64,000 nt of DNA from Nyssa sinensis (GCA_008638375.1 CM018036.1:17824332-17888331), one strand, 5' to 3'; counted from the first letter of the stretch, positions 34,436-46,797 are shown. Notes: generated by a model not told the origin, from the letters alone. Program-made: numbers and translations.

Positions 34436-35993
34436 TGTTAGGACCACGGGGTCCATAGTTGTAATTGGCTAATTCGGTTTTGACAAAACGTGCTTTCAAT
34501 GTAATCACTACATTAGTCCTAGGTTTAGAGTATCTCTGTGCCCGTTTTACTCCAAGAAGGTTCAAGCTTCATTGTCGTGATCCACTATTGGTCTACTTAG
34601 TACTTGAGGGGTAATTGGGTCATTTGGACTTTTGTTGTGACTTGGATCTCACATACTCACACATTGCATGCATATCATATAGTTTATTTTGTGTCATAAT
34701 GTATGAAGTGCTCTTGTGATTGTGAAATAGATTTCCCAAACATGCATATTTCAAACACTTAGGAAAATTAATTTCACAAGGCAAGCATAAAATAAGCACA
34801 TTCTGTTGCTCGTTCTAATGAACCTAGTGTCTCGCTCGAACGAACAACAAAATGGTCATTAGTTCATTTTCATTCATTCAAAAGGTCTGAATTCAAATGA
34901 AAAGCTGCAACCTCAATGTTTTGCTCATTTGAAGCTCATTCCATGTTTGTTCGAACGAAGCAAGTTAGTCGTTCAAATGATCATACCTTCGTTTGTACTA
35001 GCGTTGCGTAAAATAGTTTTTCAAACTGTTTGAGATCCGATCTTCACACAATATATACACGAAAATTTAGTATTGTGCAAGAGAGAATTGAAAAAATAGA
35101 GCACTAAGAGTTCATCATTATGAGAGCCCTAGAATTGTTAGATCCAAAAGCTTTCATTCAAAAACTTCATATATGTTGCGTATTATACCTTTTCTATTGA
35201 TTTCGATCAATTCCACATTATCCTAATCACATCAAAAAGCCCCCAATTCACAATCTCACCATTGGAGAAGAGAGTTCAAGCTTGAGGATTTGGCGTTGAA
35301 TGATCGGTAGACACTGAAGCTGTATGGATTCACAATTATGAGAGGCTTGATTAGAGGATTTGAAGACCAAATGAGGATTCAGTTGTATGGAGAATTCATC
35401 TAGGAAGAGCTTGAAGATTCAAGGAAGGTTAACAGCGTGATCGTGTAGAATGGTGTTAGAGGTACTTAGGCTGTACGTGTAATCGATCTTTATCATAGTG
35501 AATTGCTTCCCCGAGCATTGGCCGGCTCCAGAGTTTTCCACTAAGGATAGTTTTCCTAGGTGGTTTTCTGTCATCATCTAGGTTTCCATAATTGTGTTCA
35601 TTGAATATTGAATTGATAATTGAAAACCTCAATTGATCAAATTTAATTGTGAATTGAAATTGGTGAATTGGTGATAGATCACATACATGAATTGTTAGAA
35701 TTGATATCTAAATTGAACTTGTGATTTAATTGGGCTTTGTTGAATAGTATGCATTGATTAACACTATATGATTACATAATTAAATGACTTGGTATAATTG
35801 ATAGAATTGTGTAGATTAGTTGATAACACATTGTAGTTTCAATTCATTTATTTGCCATTTGAAGTAGTTAGTAGTGTTGTGGACAAAGAACTAGAGATAT
35901 TGAAACATCGAGTACACCTATTCAACCCTCTTTCTAGCTTTAATTCACACTTTAGGACCTTAAGTAGTATCGTAATGGTATCCATCTATAACA
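34436..35993 (+). repeat. 5' LTR of Sirevirus-like copia element Z
   Basis: 1.56 kb, from TGTTAGGACCACGG to ATCTATAACA. It matches 47507-49229. The 5-bp flanks are TACGG (34431-34435) and TACAG (49230-49234), a 4/5 target duplication. It has a TATA-like 'cacaatatatacacg' (35046-35060). Upstream of it is a cluster of TTCGAACGAA-type motifs (34830-34985). It lacks a segment of about 80 bp present in the 3' copy at 48705-48790. Confidence 0.88.
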
Positions 35994-36560
35994 AAGTAGT
36001 ATTAGAGCCTTTCTTCAAAGGCATTTGGTTGATATCTTTAGTATGAACAATAAAGGGTGATTATCTTAAGATTTGTGGAGAATAAATTGAAGTCAATTTT
36101 GAAATTGCTTATGAGGAATTAGCCAAAGAATTTCTTGATTTCAAGAAGACTAATATGAGATTAGTCAAGAAATTAAAGTTAAGTGGAAAGGAAAAATGAC
36201 CTTACAAGTTGATCAGACCATGTTGAGTCAACTTGAGCAAGCAAAGGTCATTCTCTTAAAAAAACTTAAAATTTTATAACAAGAGAGAAATTTCTTAATG
36301 GGTGAGGTAGGAAGTCCTAAATCATTCTTAGAGGCTTGTAAAATTGAAAATGAGGAATTAGGTGTAAAACTTGATGAAGAACTTAAATTAGTTAAAACTG
36401 TCAAAGACACTCATGGAATCAAGTTAAACAAGTCATCTTAATCTATCCAAAATATTCTTTCTACCTTCAAGCCTATGTTGGTTACTCCTTCCAATGAAAT
36501 AGGAATGATGCTACCTGAAACCAACACTCAATATCATGTTCATGATCAATCTCAACCCAA
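35994..36560 (+). pseudogene. Element Z primer site and gag remnant
   Basis: Directly after the LTR comes AAGTAGTATTAGAGCC, a decayed initiator-Met primer site. The following 500 bp gives helical, Lys/Glu/Leu-rich peptides in shifting frames (for example EIAYEELAKEFLDFKKTNMR, and LEACKIENEELGVKLDEELK near 36335-36390). That matches the coiled-coil C-terminal part of Sirevirus-type Gag. The N-terminal gag and capsid part are missing, so the element had lost autonomy even before the D insertion. Confidence 0.65.
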
Positions 36561-36569
36561 AATCTTATA

Positions 36570-37053
36570 TTGATTTTGTGTGGGGTTGATGGTCATAGTA
36601 CAAGGTTATGTAGAGCCTCTAGGAAAAGACATGGACAACATCAATACATGTCAAATGAACACAAAATGGAATTTTCTTTGGTAAAACAAAAATTGAATAA
36701 TTGTGTTCAAAAGGCTAGTAGTATGACTCAAAAGTTCATGGAAATGAAAAAGGTTGCGAAACCTCTAGCAACTCCTAGACCTCAATCAAAGACATCCAAA
36801 ACCAATGTACAATATGTTGTACCCATAGTAAAAAAGGCCTTAAAGCAAATATGGGTAAGAAGGGACAATCATAAGTGTCTAGTAATTCACACCGCCTTAA
36901 AAACAAGCAATTCAAATTCTTGGTACCTTAGTAGTGGGTGTTCTAGGCACATGTCTGGTGACAAATCACTATTTACTAACTTTGTGAAGTCAAAAAGAGG
37001 GGGTGGTTACCTTTGGGGATAGGAACAAGTCAAGTGTTCTAGGTAAATGAAAA
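36570..37053 (+). pseudogene. Element Z Gag zinc-knuckle end and protease start
   Basis: The open frame 36570-37022 begins in a region with CGVDGHSTRLC, a damaged zinc-knuckle-like motif. It continues through basic linker sequence to WYLSSGCSRHMSGDKSLFTN, the start of the copia aspartic protease. Sireviruses read WYLDSGCSRHMTG here, so the catalytic Asp is replaced by Ser and the enzyme would be dead. A frame break follows, and at 37059 element D interrupts the gene. Homology resumes at 40994. Confidence 0.82.
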
Positions 37054-37931
37054 ATTATTGTCACGACCCAAAACCCACCCTACGCAGATTAGGGGTCGAT
37101 GACCGACACTGTCACTCGGACAGGCCGTATATAATCAAATGAATTGCACAAGGGTGATATAAATTATTTATTTTTATATTAATTACGGAAGCTACACAAG
37201 TGTAACTTATCTGATAACCATTTTGACACCATTCATTTATAAATTATACTCAAAATAAGATCATTGTCATCACTATTCATCATGAGTCATCAATATTTAT
37301 ATGTACATCACGTACACATCCCCCAAAAGTACAAAAAGTTAATTCCCAAAAGTCCAGGTTGTCATCAGTCCCGAAAATACATCATATGATTACCCAAAAG
37401 ATTTCACATCACATCCAACCTAAATCATGGTACAAAAGATTCATTGCATTCACGCTTTTGGCTATTTTGCATGGACTTGTTACCTCTTTGCTAGTTCAAT
37501 TACCTAAAATATGTTGGATAAATTCATATGACCCTCACTAAGCTCGTGAGTAATTCCTGCATCCTGTCATAGGTTTGTAAGATAGAGTTTTGCACAAAAT
37601 ATCATAGGCACCAAGTTTCTCAAACAGATAGCATATACATCAGGATAACTTAAAAATGCTTTCAAAACGGATCACGTATAAAACATTACGGAAGCATTTC
37701 TAAAACTCATTATTTTCTGATAACATAGTTCAAATATCAAATCACAAAGCAGATAGTAAAGAGTTGTTCACAAATCGTGTAATAGCATATGCACTTCTTA
37801 AAACATGATTCAGATTACGTAACAAATAACATGATAACAAATGACAGATACACGTGAAAGGGTGCTTTTAAAATTTGATTTCGAATAACGGATAACAAAC
37901 ACATATTACATACATCGAAGATTTACATAAT

Positions 37932-38230
37932 GAGTCGGAGCAATACATGGGTAAGTCTCATCAAGAGTCGGAGCACCATGTAGGTAAGTCTCATACATGA
38001 AATCCACAACAAGTCAGAGCACCATGTGGGTAAGTCTTATCAAGAGTCAGAGCGCCACATGGGTAAACCTCGTGTAGACACAAAAATTGAGTCAGAGCAC
38101 CATGTGGGTAAGTCTCAAAAGAGTCGGAGTGCCACATAAGTAGGCCTCAAGGCAGATAAAGGAAATCGAGTTAGAGCACCATGTGGGTAAGTCTCATAAG
38201 AGTCGGAGCGCCACATGGGTAGACCTTAGA
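37932..38230. repeat. Higher-order tandem repeat, alternating about 33- and 46-bp units
   Basis: The core is GAGTCGGAGCACCATGTGGG plus TAAGTCTCA. Unit starts are 37932, 37965, 38011, 38044, 38089, 38121, 38168 and 38200. Spacings are 33, 46, 33, 45, 32, 47 and 32, so the true period is about 79 bp. From 38011 on, CACCATGTGGGTAAG types alternate with GCCACATGGGTA types. Confidence 0.9.
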
Positions 38231-38525
38231 ACAGACACATGATCGGATTCCAAACACGTACATTTTAGGTTTCATAGTCAAAACTAGATCATGTAAACCA
38301 TTTTTCTCATTTAAGGGGTGCCATGGTTTACAGATATCTTTCAAATCAGTACACATATAAATGTCATTTCAAAATCTATACAAGAATATCATATTTCTCG
38401 AATATTTCACAAATTGCAAATAAACATTTGAGCAGATATAGAACACTCAAACATTTTCAAGTAGAAGATAAAACATTTTAGGATTTTTCGATAGGAGATA
38501 AAAGCACTGCTTCAAGTCACAAGAT

Positions 38526-38742
38526 TTACTTACAAAACAATTTAACATTTTAAACAACCATAGAATATAAAATGCACTGATTCAGGGTGCAAGGTTACTC
38601 ACAAAATAATTTAGTATGTTGAACAACAATAGAATATAAAACACACTGATTCAAGGTGCAAAGTTAGTCATAAAACAATTTAGCATTTCGAACAACCATA
38701 GATTATCAAATGCCACTGATCAGGGATACAGGGTTACTCACC
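38526..38742. repeat. Three tandem 69-70-bp units in element D
   Basis: The units start TTACTTAC, TTACTCAC and TTAGTCAT at 38526, 38595 and 38664, and a partial fourth starts at 38734. Each contains 'acaatttarcat'-like and 'caaccatagaatat'-like segments and ends near 'ggtgcaagg'. Confidence 0.88.
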
Positions 38743-40993
38743 TCAAACTTTCAATCAACTATGCTAGCTCCTTTTCCTTTGTCTGTAGTTTCTAAATCAT
38801 AAGTCAAATATACATAACCATGCACTAGAACATAATTGAGACATTTCTATTGGCCATTTATTATTTTTGTAGCCTTAGACTTAAAGTTAGGTCCTACCTT
38901 CTTTTTCTAATTTCATTTAATAGCTAAATAATTACTCGGGACGTAATGGGTAATTACCTCATTTGTCATTTCATATTTTTTAAAATTTATTTTGAATTAA
39001 CGGACCTCACCATTGAGTCTGGGACGTCCAAAATAGTCAAGATAGACTACCTTTTGTATTTAATTGGCTCCGGGTATTATTAGGGGTAAAATGGTAATTT
39101 TATATTTTACGTGTCTTAATTTTTTGAGACTTAATCTCACAAATCGGACTCTGCCGTTGAGTCCAGAATGCCCAAAAATATTGGATTACACTATCTTTTA
39201 TTTTGCTTTGGGCATCGAGTCCATTTTACCAAATTAAATTAATTAAATTCTTTTAATTTATATTATATATATATATATGCAACCCATATTATTCACATGT
39301 GTGACATTGGCACAGTTGTCACACACTTAGATTTAAGGTTCACACACGCACATGGTTAGGGGTTCGAATCCTGCGGGTTGATGCTCTGTTATTTTTTTTC
39401 TAATTTTTCCTTTACCAAACAGTAGACAAGGGTTTTAAACATGGATAGGGTATCCTTGTTCAGAACAGGGTTATTAAATCAATTCCTAATCCTAGTAGCC
39501 AAACGGACTGATTCTGTTTTAAATTTAAAACCTAAACTCCCATAATGACACAGTTTCATTAAAACCTAAACCACTTTATATTTCTGTCGGGGATAGTCCC
39601 GAATCCGACCCTATGACTGAACCTAAACACTATTCTTCTTCTCTGACGAGGGTTTCAGTGTCTTCTCTAGCACCAACGACTGTCTTCGGTGGAATTTTGA
39701 TATGTTTTCAACAAGGTTTGAACCCTAATCTTATGAGGATGCCATTTATGGTTTCCAATTTTGGATATGATGATTAGTTGTTCTTGAAATAGGGACTTAC
39801 AGTCGGGCTCCGACAAGGGCCCGACTGTTCGGCGAGCTACCATCTTCTTATTTCGTGGCTTTTTAGCCACTGTTTTGCCCCCATTTTCATCTTACATGCT
39901 TCTAAAACCCTGGGGAACATTTTCCCGTTCCTAAAACCCAATGAATCAAGAATTTTCACGTTGGTTTAATCTTTCCCCCTCTAATTGAAACTCTCTAGTT
40001 TTCTCAATGGTTTCTTAACCATATTCAGTGATTCAAGTTGTTGCATGTTCCATTTTTCATGCTCTTTTGAACTATGTAATTGGTTTGAAGCTTTAATCAA
40101 GTTTACACAAAAACTCTATTTTTCACCATGTCGGGTTTTCTAGTTCTAGGGTTTCTTCCAAGTTTAACAAGGCCATTTTCATCTAATTTTCTTCCTTTTT
40201 CAATATCATATGCATGCATGCCATTAAAATCCTTTAAACAATAGGTTTTTGCATTGTCTTTTAGAGAGAGGAAACTTGAAGGGTTAGGGTTTTTACCTTT
40301 AATAGCAGTCTCTCTCTCTCTTTTTTTTTTTTCTTTCTTGATATTGATCTTCTCAAGCTTCTTAGGGCTTGAGCAGCACTGCATGCACAATCTTTTTTTC
40401 CCCTTCTTCTCTTCTTCTTGTTTTTTCTTCTTCTTCTTCTCTACCTCACTCTTTCTCTCTAAGATGCACCTCACATGCACACACTCACTTTCTGTCACAC
40501 GCACATTAGACCCATATATATACATACACACATGTTTTACATCATGCTGATGTGTTGCATGTGTTGTGATTGGTTGTATTGGGTGGTGGTATGGGCTTTT
40601 TATAACATATATGTATATCATGTGAGATATATAGCAGAAATGTGCTTGCAGCTCAAGCAGTTAAATTTTTAGACATAAGTCTTTCCCACATCCTTGGTCT
40701 TAGGATCAAATATTTTAGCCAACACTTTTGGCCCTTTTTCAAATATTTTTCTCCTTATGCCTTGTTTGGCATTATCTCATTTCCCCCTTTTTGCTTTGTT
40801 TCCATTTTTTCCTCTCATGCACTTTTCTTCTCACTTATTTCCTTCACGTCTCGACTTTAAGAATCGAAGCCTCGTTATTTTATGGCTATTTTTCTTGGTC
40901 TAATTTTCATTATTGCCATTTTATTCCTTAAATTCTCTAATATTTAAATTAGTGACTTAAGTCTCGATAATCGGATCGGGATGTTATGATTAT

Positions 40994-41940
40994 CCTAGGC
41001 GATTCCCCAAAACTTAAAAATGTATTATATGTTGAGGGACTAAAGGCTAATCTAACTAGCATTAGTTAATTGTGTGATGACAACTTCACTGTGTACTTCA
41101 CTAAAAAAGAATGTAAGGCAATAGATGAAAAAGGGAAGTGCATATTAGAAGGATTAAGAACATCCGATAATTGTTATAGCATAACTCTTAATCCAAAAGT
41201 CACATGCAATAGTGCTAAGGTTGATTCTTGCAACCTTTGGCATGAGAGATTAGGTCATGTCAACCACAAACAACTCAAAAGGTTGGTTGACTATGACCTA
41301 GTCTGAAGACTACCAAAATTAAGAAAGATTCTCTCCGAGGTATGTGAAACATGTCAAAAGGCCAAACAAACAAGAGTTTCACATAAGAAAACTTCAACCC
41401 TTGCTACCACACATACATTGGAACTAATTCATGTGGACTTCATAGGTCCAATGAGGATGAAAAGTTTTGGTGGAAAGACATCTTAGTCATGGTAGATGAC
41501 TTCTCTAGATATTCCTTTGTAGATTACTTGAGAGAAAAGTCTTTAGTGTATGATGCCGTCATTAAAATATGTAAAAGAATACAAAATGAAAAAGGTTATC
41601 AAATCTCTAGGATAATAAGTGATCATGGAAAAGAGTTTGAAAAGTTTCCTGTCACTATCTATTGTGATGACCTTGGCATCAAACATGAAATTTTGACCCC
41701 ATCACCGCTCAACAAAAATATTGTTGTAGAAAGGAAGAACCGTGCCATACAAGAAGTGACAAGGGCTATGCTCCATGAAAAAACTATCCCAAAAAGGTTT
41801 TGCGCCGAAGCCATCAACACGTCACGTCACATCATTAATAAAGTTTACCTAAGACCCACCTCAAATCAAACTCTATATGAGTTTTGGTACGGTAGGAAAT
41901 CAAATGTCAAATACTTTAGTCTTTGGTAACAAATGCTACA
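40994..41940 (+). pseudogene. Element Z GAG-pre-integrase and integrase
   Basis: After the D insertion the polyprotein resumes ILGDSPKLKNVLYVEGLKAN, then LCDDNFTVYFTKKECKAID. The GAG-pre-integrase zinc motif is partly kept (NLWHERLGHVNHKQLKRL; CETCQKAKQTR near 41345). The catalytic core includes VDDFSRYSFVDYL with the first Asp, ISDHGKEFEK with the second, and VVERKNRAIQE with the Glu. It ends near LYEFWYGRKSNVKYF. Stops or shifts at 41070, 41306 and about 41480 break the frame. The order PR, IN, RT, RH is the Ty1/copia order. Confidence 0.9.
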
Positions 41941-42340
41941 TTCTAAGAGATAGAGAGACTCTAGGTAAGTTTGACCAAAGGATGTGATGTTGGCATTTTC
42001 CTTAGGATACTCCACAAATAGTAGAGCTTTTAGACTCTATAAAGCTAGGAAGGGGTGTGTGATGTAGTCTCTTATGATGATGAATATCTAAGAAGTTTGG
42101 AGCTTTCAATAGATTAAGCTCCTATAAACTTTCAAAATGACAATTCAATTAATTCCCCAAATGTCAATTCAAATGCAAATGAAAATTCAAATGATGTGTT
42201 TGATGTAGTAGGTACCTCATCTATTTTAGATAGAGGTTTTCCTATGTGGGTAAGAATAGATCATGATCAAACCAAAATAATGGGTGATGTTGATAAGGAA
42301 ATCATGACAAGATCTTAACTAAACAATGAAGTAAGCTTTC
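41941..42340 (+). pseudogene. Element Z linker between integrase and RT
   Basis: A degenerate stretch encoding CYILRDRETLGKFDQR-type wording (41935-41985) and an Asn-rich linker (42140-42200), with several stops. It matches the variable region between integrase and RT in copia elements. Confidence 0.65.
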
Positions 42341-43200
42341 AATGCTTCACTTCAAATATTGAACCCAAGAACATCAAAGAGGCTCTTCTTCACGATGATT
42401 GGATCATTGCCATACAAGAGGAATTGCTTCAATTCACTAAGCTTGATGTTTGGGAAGTGCCTAGGCCTTCTTATTACAATGTGATTGGTACCAAATGGAT
42501 TTTCAAAAATAAATTAGATGAAAATGGTACAATAGAGTAAGGCTAGGTTGGTTGCTCAAGGCTATACCCAAGTTAAAGGGATAGACTTTGATGAGACATT
42601 TACCCCAATGGCTAGGTTGGAGAATGTAAGACTTCTCCTAGCCATGGCATGTCATTTGAAATTCAAACTATTTCAAATGGATGTTAAGAGTGCTTTTCTT
42701 TATGGCTTTCTTAATGAAGAAGTCTATATTGAGTACCCTAGAGGTTTTGAGCATCTACAAAATCACTCCCATGTCTATCGTCTTAAGAAGGCATTGTACG
42801 GATTGAGGCAAGCTCCTAGAGCTTGGTATGAGAGGCTTTCAGTATATCTTCTTGAAAAGAGGTTTTCAAGAGGTACAGTCGACAAAACTATGTTTTTAAG
42901 GAAATATGGAAAGATTTTGTAATTACTCAAGTCTATGTGGATGACATAGTCTTTGGATCCTCAAGTACTTAGCATACTCATAAGTTTTCCAAAAAGATGA
43001 AAATTGGTTTTGAAATGAGTATGGTTGGGGAGTTCACATATTTTTTGGGACTTCAAGTAAGGAAAATGGTTGATGGGATTTTCATTTCTCAAACCAAGTA
43101 TGCTAAGGAATTGGCTAATAAATTTGGGCATTGAGTCGGCTAAGCATGTTAGAATTGCTATGAGCACTAGTACCATGCTTAGCAATGACACGATTGGCAT
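42341..43200 (+). pseudogene. Element Z reverse transcriptase
   Basis: This would copy element RNA to cDNA. Upstream of the open frame, EPKNIKEALLHDDWIIAIQE and VIGTKWIFKNKLDENG are recognisable. The open frame 42548-42922 carries LVAQGYTQVKGIDFDETFTP, then LFQMDVKSAFLYGFLNEEVY and LKKALYGLRQAPRAWYERL. The catalytic YVDD motif is just past a stop (ITQVYVDDIVFGS at about 42920-42958), followed by EMSMVGEFTYFLGLQV and FISQTKYAKELANKFG. Stops at 42538, 42920 and 42969 inactivate it. The wording fits the Sirevirus (Maximus/SIRE) lineage. Confidence 0.93.
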
Positions 43201-43880
43201 GGATGTTCAGTCTACTCTTTAATGAAGCATGCTAGGTAGTCTTCTTTATCTTACTTTTACTAGACCCGACATAGCCTTTAGTGTTAGAGTATGTGCACGT
43301 TTCCAATCTTTTCCTAACGAATCACATCTCATAGTCGTAAAGAGAATCGTAAGATATGTGAGTAGGACTTTAGGATATGGCATTTGGTAATCCATTTGAT
43401 ACAAATGTCACTTTGGTAACATACTCTGATGCCAATTGGGCTGGGATTGTGGATGACCGGAAGAGCACTTCCGGTGGTTGCTTCTATCTTGGAAATGCCT
43501 TAGTCTCATGGCATAGTAAGAAGCAAAACTCTATTTCTCTCTCCACCGCCGAGGTTGAGTACATTGTCATGAGGATTTGTTGTGCCCAACTTGTGTGGAT
43601 GAAACAAATGTTGGCGGATTATGGAGTTGATTTAGGCACCATGACCCTTCATTGTGATAATTCTAGTGCCATAAGTATATCCAAGAATCCGGTCTAACAT
43701 TGTAAGACGAAGCACGCTGATATTTGACACCATTACATTGGAGAATTGGTGGAGGATGATTATATTTCCTTGCTTTATGTTCCTAACGAATGCCAACTTG
43801 CCAACATATTTACCAAACCTTTAGATTCTCTTAGGTTTGAATACCTTAGGAGATCTATCGGCGTATGCATCTTTGAGTAA
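43201..43880 (+). pseudogene. Element Z RNase H
   Basis: Copia RNase H. The open frame 43377-43697 includes VTYSDANWAGIVDDRKSTSG, CFYLGNALVSWHSKKQNSIS, LSTAEVEYI and MTLHCDNSSAISISKNPV. It continues past a stop with KTKHADI, LVEDDYISLLYVPNECQLAN and IFTKPLDSLRFEYLR, the usual C-terminus of the copia polyprotein. The catalytic Asp/Glu/Asp residues (SDANW, AEVEY, CDNSS) are present, but flanking stops disable the protein. Confidence 0.93.
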
Positions 43881-45548
43881 GTTGAGTTCTTTTATATTAT
43901 CTAGGTGAACCTTAGTTTAGTCATCTATTATAGGTCTATGGATTTTTTTTTTTTTTTTGTTTTTTGTTTTTCATGAATTTTTTATCTTTCATAGTTAGGT
44001 GCATTTCATATCTTTATGAAGTCAATAATCAAAAAATATTTTTCTTTCATTTTCATTGCTAATGGTAATCCTATTTTTTTTAGAAAAGAAAAGTGAATAG
44101 AGATGTATTGTTAGTACTTAAGACTATGGCATGTGTACTTTAGTTTATCACTATCTTTATTTAGTCTTATTCACTTGAATGCATTCAATCTTTCAATCTA
44201 CTTAGTGATCTTATAGCGCTTAGTCTTGTATATCTTCTTACATGAGATTGCCTTGTAGATAGTTTGGACTTAGTGGTTTTATGTCTATGCATCAATAAGT
44301 CCATGGCTAGAAAGATTGACTTAGGTTGGAAAAATCAAAGGACCAAAAGAAAAAGCCTTAAAGGATAATAGCAAACACACAAAATGAAAAATCAAGAGGG
44401 GAAGGAAATGGCTACCTTTGGGCTAGTGTGTATGCTATCAATGGAAATCCTTTGAAAAAAATAGCCTACTCATCTATGTGAAAGTCACCTTGCAAAAGGT
44501 GAGAAAAGTGCAATACAAGTTGCAAATTTTGGCTTTGAAAATGAGAGGGAGTTTTGATTGGAAATGGTAAAACTCCTTAAGTTGATTGACTATGATTCTT
44601 TGCTAATATTGTTGTGTAAATCATTCAACACCATAGAGTTAATTTAGATATAAGAACATCACATGTTTGAAGATTAATCCATATGTCTACACATCATGGT
44701 TGAGTGAGTAGAGAGTTAGGTTACATAGACTTAAGTGTTATAGGGCTAATTGAATGTCTTGGTTCATTTTAGAACACATATTTCATACTCTTTAGGTCAC
44801 TCAAAAATGTTCTTATAATTCAGATTTTAACCCAAAAACATTGGGATTAGTTTTAACATTGTTGATAAAAGTTTTCCTTTCAAATTGTTTCATGCTAAAA
44901 ACTGAAGTTGTTCATTAAAAATCCATGTTTCCCCTATTTTTGGATCTATTAAAATCGGCAGAGGATACAAGTAGAGCATGACACTTTGTTTTCTTAAGAG
45001 CAATGAGGCTTTGGGTCCTCGTTCGAATGAGAGTTTGTTTGAACGAAGGCTCATTTGGACAAGCTCTGTTCGAATGAGAGACTGATCAGTTTCAAAAATG
45101 CGTGACAGAGGCGTGAACTCATTATTTCTCTGGCTTCTCTTCACATTCTCTTAGTGTCCTCTCACTTTGTCTTGATATATTGATCCCGGTATACATTATT
45201 TTCATATTTCATTCTAGTTAGGTCGATCTACTCGTCGAGGGCTTTATTTTGACCATTCAGTTTCACATTCCCATCATTCATTGGTTCAGTAAGTCCTAGT
45301 GTCATTTTCACTTTCCTTTAATCTATTTGATTACTTTCATCTAGATATTAGGATTTTAGATTGGTACACCTAACCTAGTGACATATTAGGTTTATCCTAT
45401 TAGTGTTTTAACTCTAGTTACTAGATCATGTCTTACAAGACAGTGCCCATAGCATAGGATCACTTTTCCTATGCTATCTAATTGGGTGCAGCTCCTAGGA
45501 GTGTTGTTCAGTTTGCTTCACTAACTGCTCTTATTCAGGGCTGGGTCT
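43881..45548 (+). other. Element Z spacer between pol and the env-like region
   Basis: Non-coding, T-rich near 43940-44090. It contains two TTCGAATGA-type palindromic motifs at 45019-45042 and 45067-45079. No gene is supported; the minus-strand frame 44890-45144 is not convincing. Confidence 0.55.
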
Positions 45549-46797
45549 GTTATGTCCCGACCTGTATGTCCAGAGTGGGTCACCACCATCGAGGATATCC
45601 ATGAGACACTCACATATAGACTCTTCGCGTCCCGTGGATGGCTACCTCTCTTAACTGTCACGGGTCCTGTCGATGAGTTCGTGGTTCGACAGTTCTGCTC
45701 GAACCTTGGATCTCGTGATGTGCATAGGAGGATACCACGTCACAGTTCGTGGTGTTGATTTTATTCTCACCGCATACTTGATTGCTCAGACTCTTGGGCT
45801 ACCTCGAGTTGAGTAGCCAGGTTTTCTGTACCCTCAAGATACTATACGACCATCCGCTGAGCTCATCACTTCTACCCTCTGCATTGATGGTTCAATAGTC
45901 TTATGTATGAAGGGCTACTACTCTAGAGCTGGGTTATCTTTATAAGAGTTATCGTATCCTCAATCTCATTATTTGTAGTGTTCATCACCTAGTCAGTTAT
46001 ACGAACACACTGACTTTTTCCCACACTACACTCTCATAGGCCATCGATGTTGCCATTCTGATTGATGCACGTTTCTACATCTTAGGAGTCATCGATTCAT
46101 CGACTGCATGTGTCAGACACATTGCCATTATTCTATTTGGTAGTCTGATCACCAGGATTTACGCTGCCCAGCAAGTCTTATTCTTCATAATAGATATGTT
46201 TATCCTTTCCCTCGGACCATTCACTTACGGGACACTAGCGACGTCTTGAGGATATGTCATTGCGCCTTCCGTTGAGGACTATGATATGACTCAGTAAGAG
46301 CAGGAGCAAGAGTAGGAGTAGGAACAGATGGACCAACTGTAGTAGAAGGAGCAACTACGCAAGCAGGTCTAGCCTCAAGCTCCACAACAGCAGTATCAGC
46401 AAACACAGGCACTAGGACAGCCGCAGCAGCCTCTATGGTCACTGCAGCTACCTAGAGAGTAGATTCGGGTCAAGGATTTCTTGGTTAACCAAACTCCATT
46501 GCAGTTTTGTACTACACTTAGTACCAACTTCCATGAGTTAGTTAGATTATCTTCTTCTACAACCAGCCAACCATTGTCCAGAGATGATTTGAAGAGAGGC
46601 TTTAGCAACATCACGCTCGGATCCGTGTAGACGTTGATCAGTGACTACATTAGTACTACACTTAGATCCGTGCGGAGTTCTATCTGCTGGTGATGGAAGA
46701 GATAGCCCATCATCGAGTTGCCTTTTAGGATCTGACCCAGGCATTCTCACAGGCTTTTCCACCTCCACCACCTCCAGCATCAGACCAATGATGCTAG
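45549..46797 (+). pseudogene. Element Z post-pol (env-like) ORF
   Basis: Sirevirus-type copia elements often carry an extra ORF after pol, called env-like, whose role is unproven. The open frame 45552-45758 shows IHETLTYRLFASRGWLPLLT, GPVDEFVVRQFCSNL and GSRDVHR. Frameshifted continuations give GVDFILTAYLIAQTLGLPRV and, near the end, LRAEFYLLVMEEIAHHRVAF, DLTQAFSQAFPPPP and a terminus around ASDQ. A Gln-rich stretch (46280-46460) is full of TAG stops at positions where Gln is expected. No transmembrane segment can be claimed through the breaks. Confidence 0.72.

Larger units (their letters stand above)
37059..40988. mobile_element. Element D: 3.93-kb LTR-like insertion in Z with perfect 5-bp target duplication
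   Basis: It runs from TGTCACGACCCAAAACCC to CGGATCGGGATGTTATG and is flanked by identical ATTAT (37054-37058 and 40989-40993). Removing it rejoins the copia protease frame. It has no coding domain. It shares blocks with copies B and C ('cggacctcaccattgagtct' at 39000-39019; 'ggttactcacct' at 38731-38742). This makes it the one fully bounded member of the TGTCAC family here, best read as a very long solo LTR or a non-autonomous element. It holds two internal tandem arrays. Confidence 0.85.

Noticed and set aside
37932..38230. Possible CRISPR-like array (regular repeats with variable spacers)
   Set aside because: Units are contiguous tandem copies with imperfect repeats in a plant transposon; no unique spacers and no cas genes.
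39340..39372. 'ggttcgaatcc' Pol III box B, possible tRNA or SINE
   Set aside because: No box A upstream at the right distance and no cloverleaf arms; it sits within element D.
40103..40621. 172-codon minus-strand frame, the second longest in the window
   Set aside because: Lys/Glu-rich sequence comes from CTT/TCTT pyrimidine tracts inside element D; no conserved motif.
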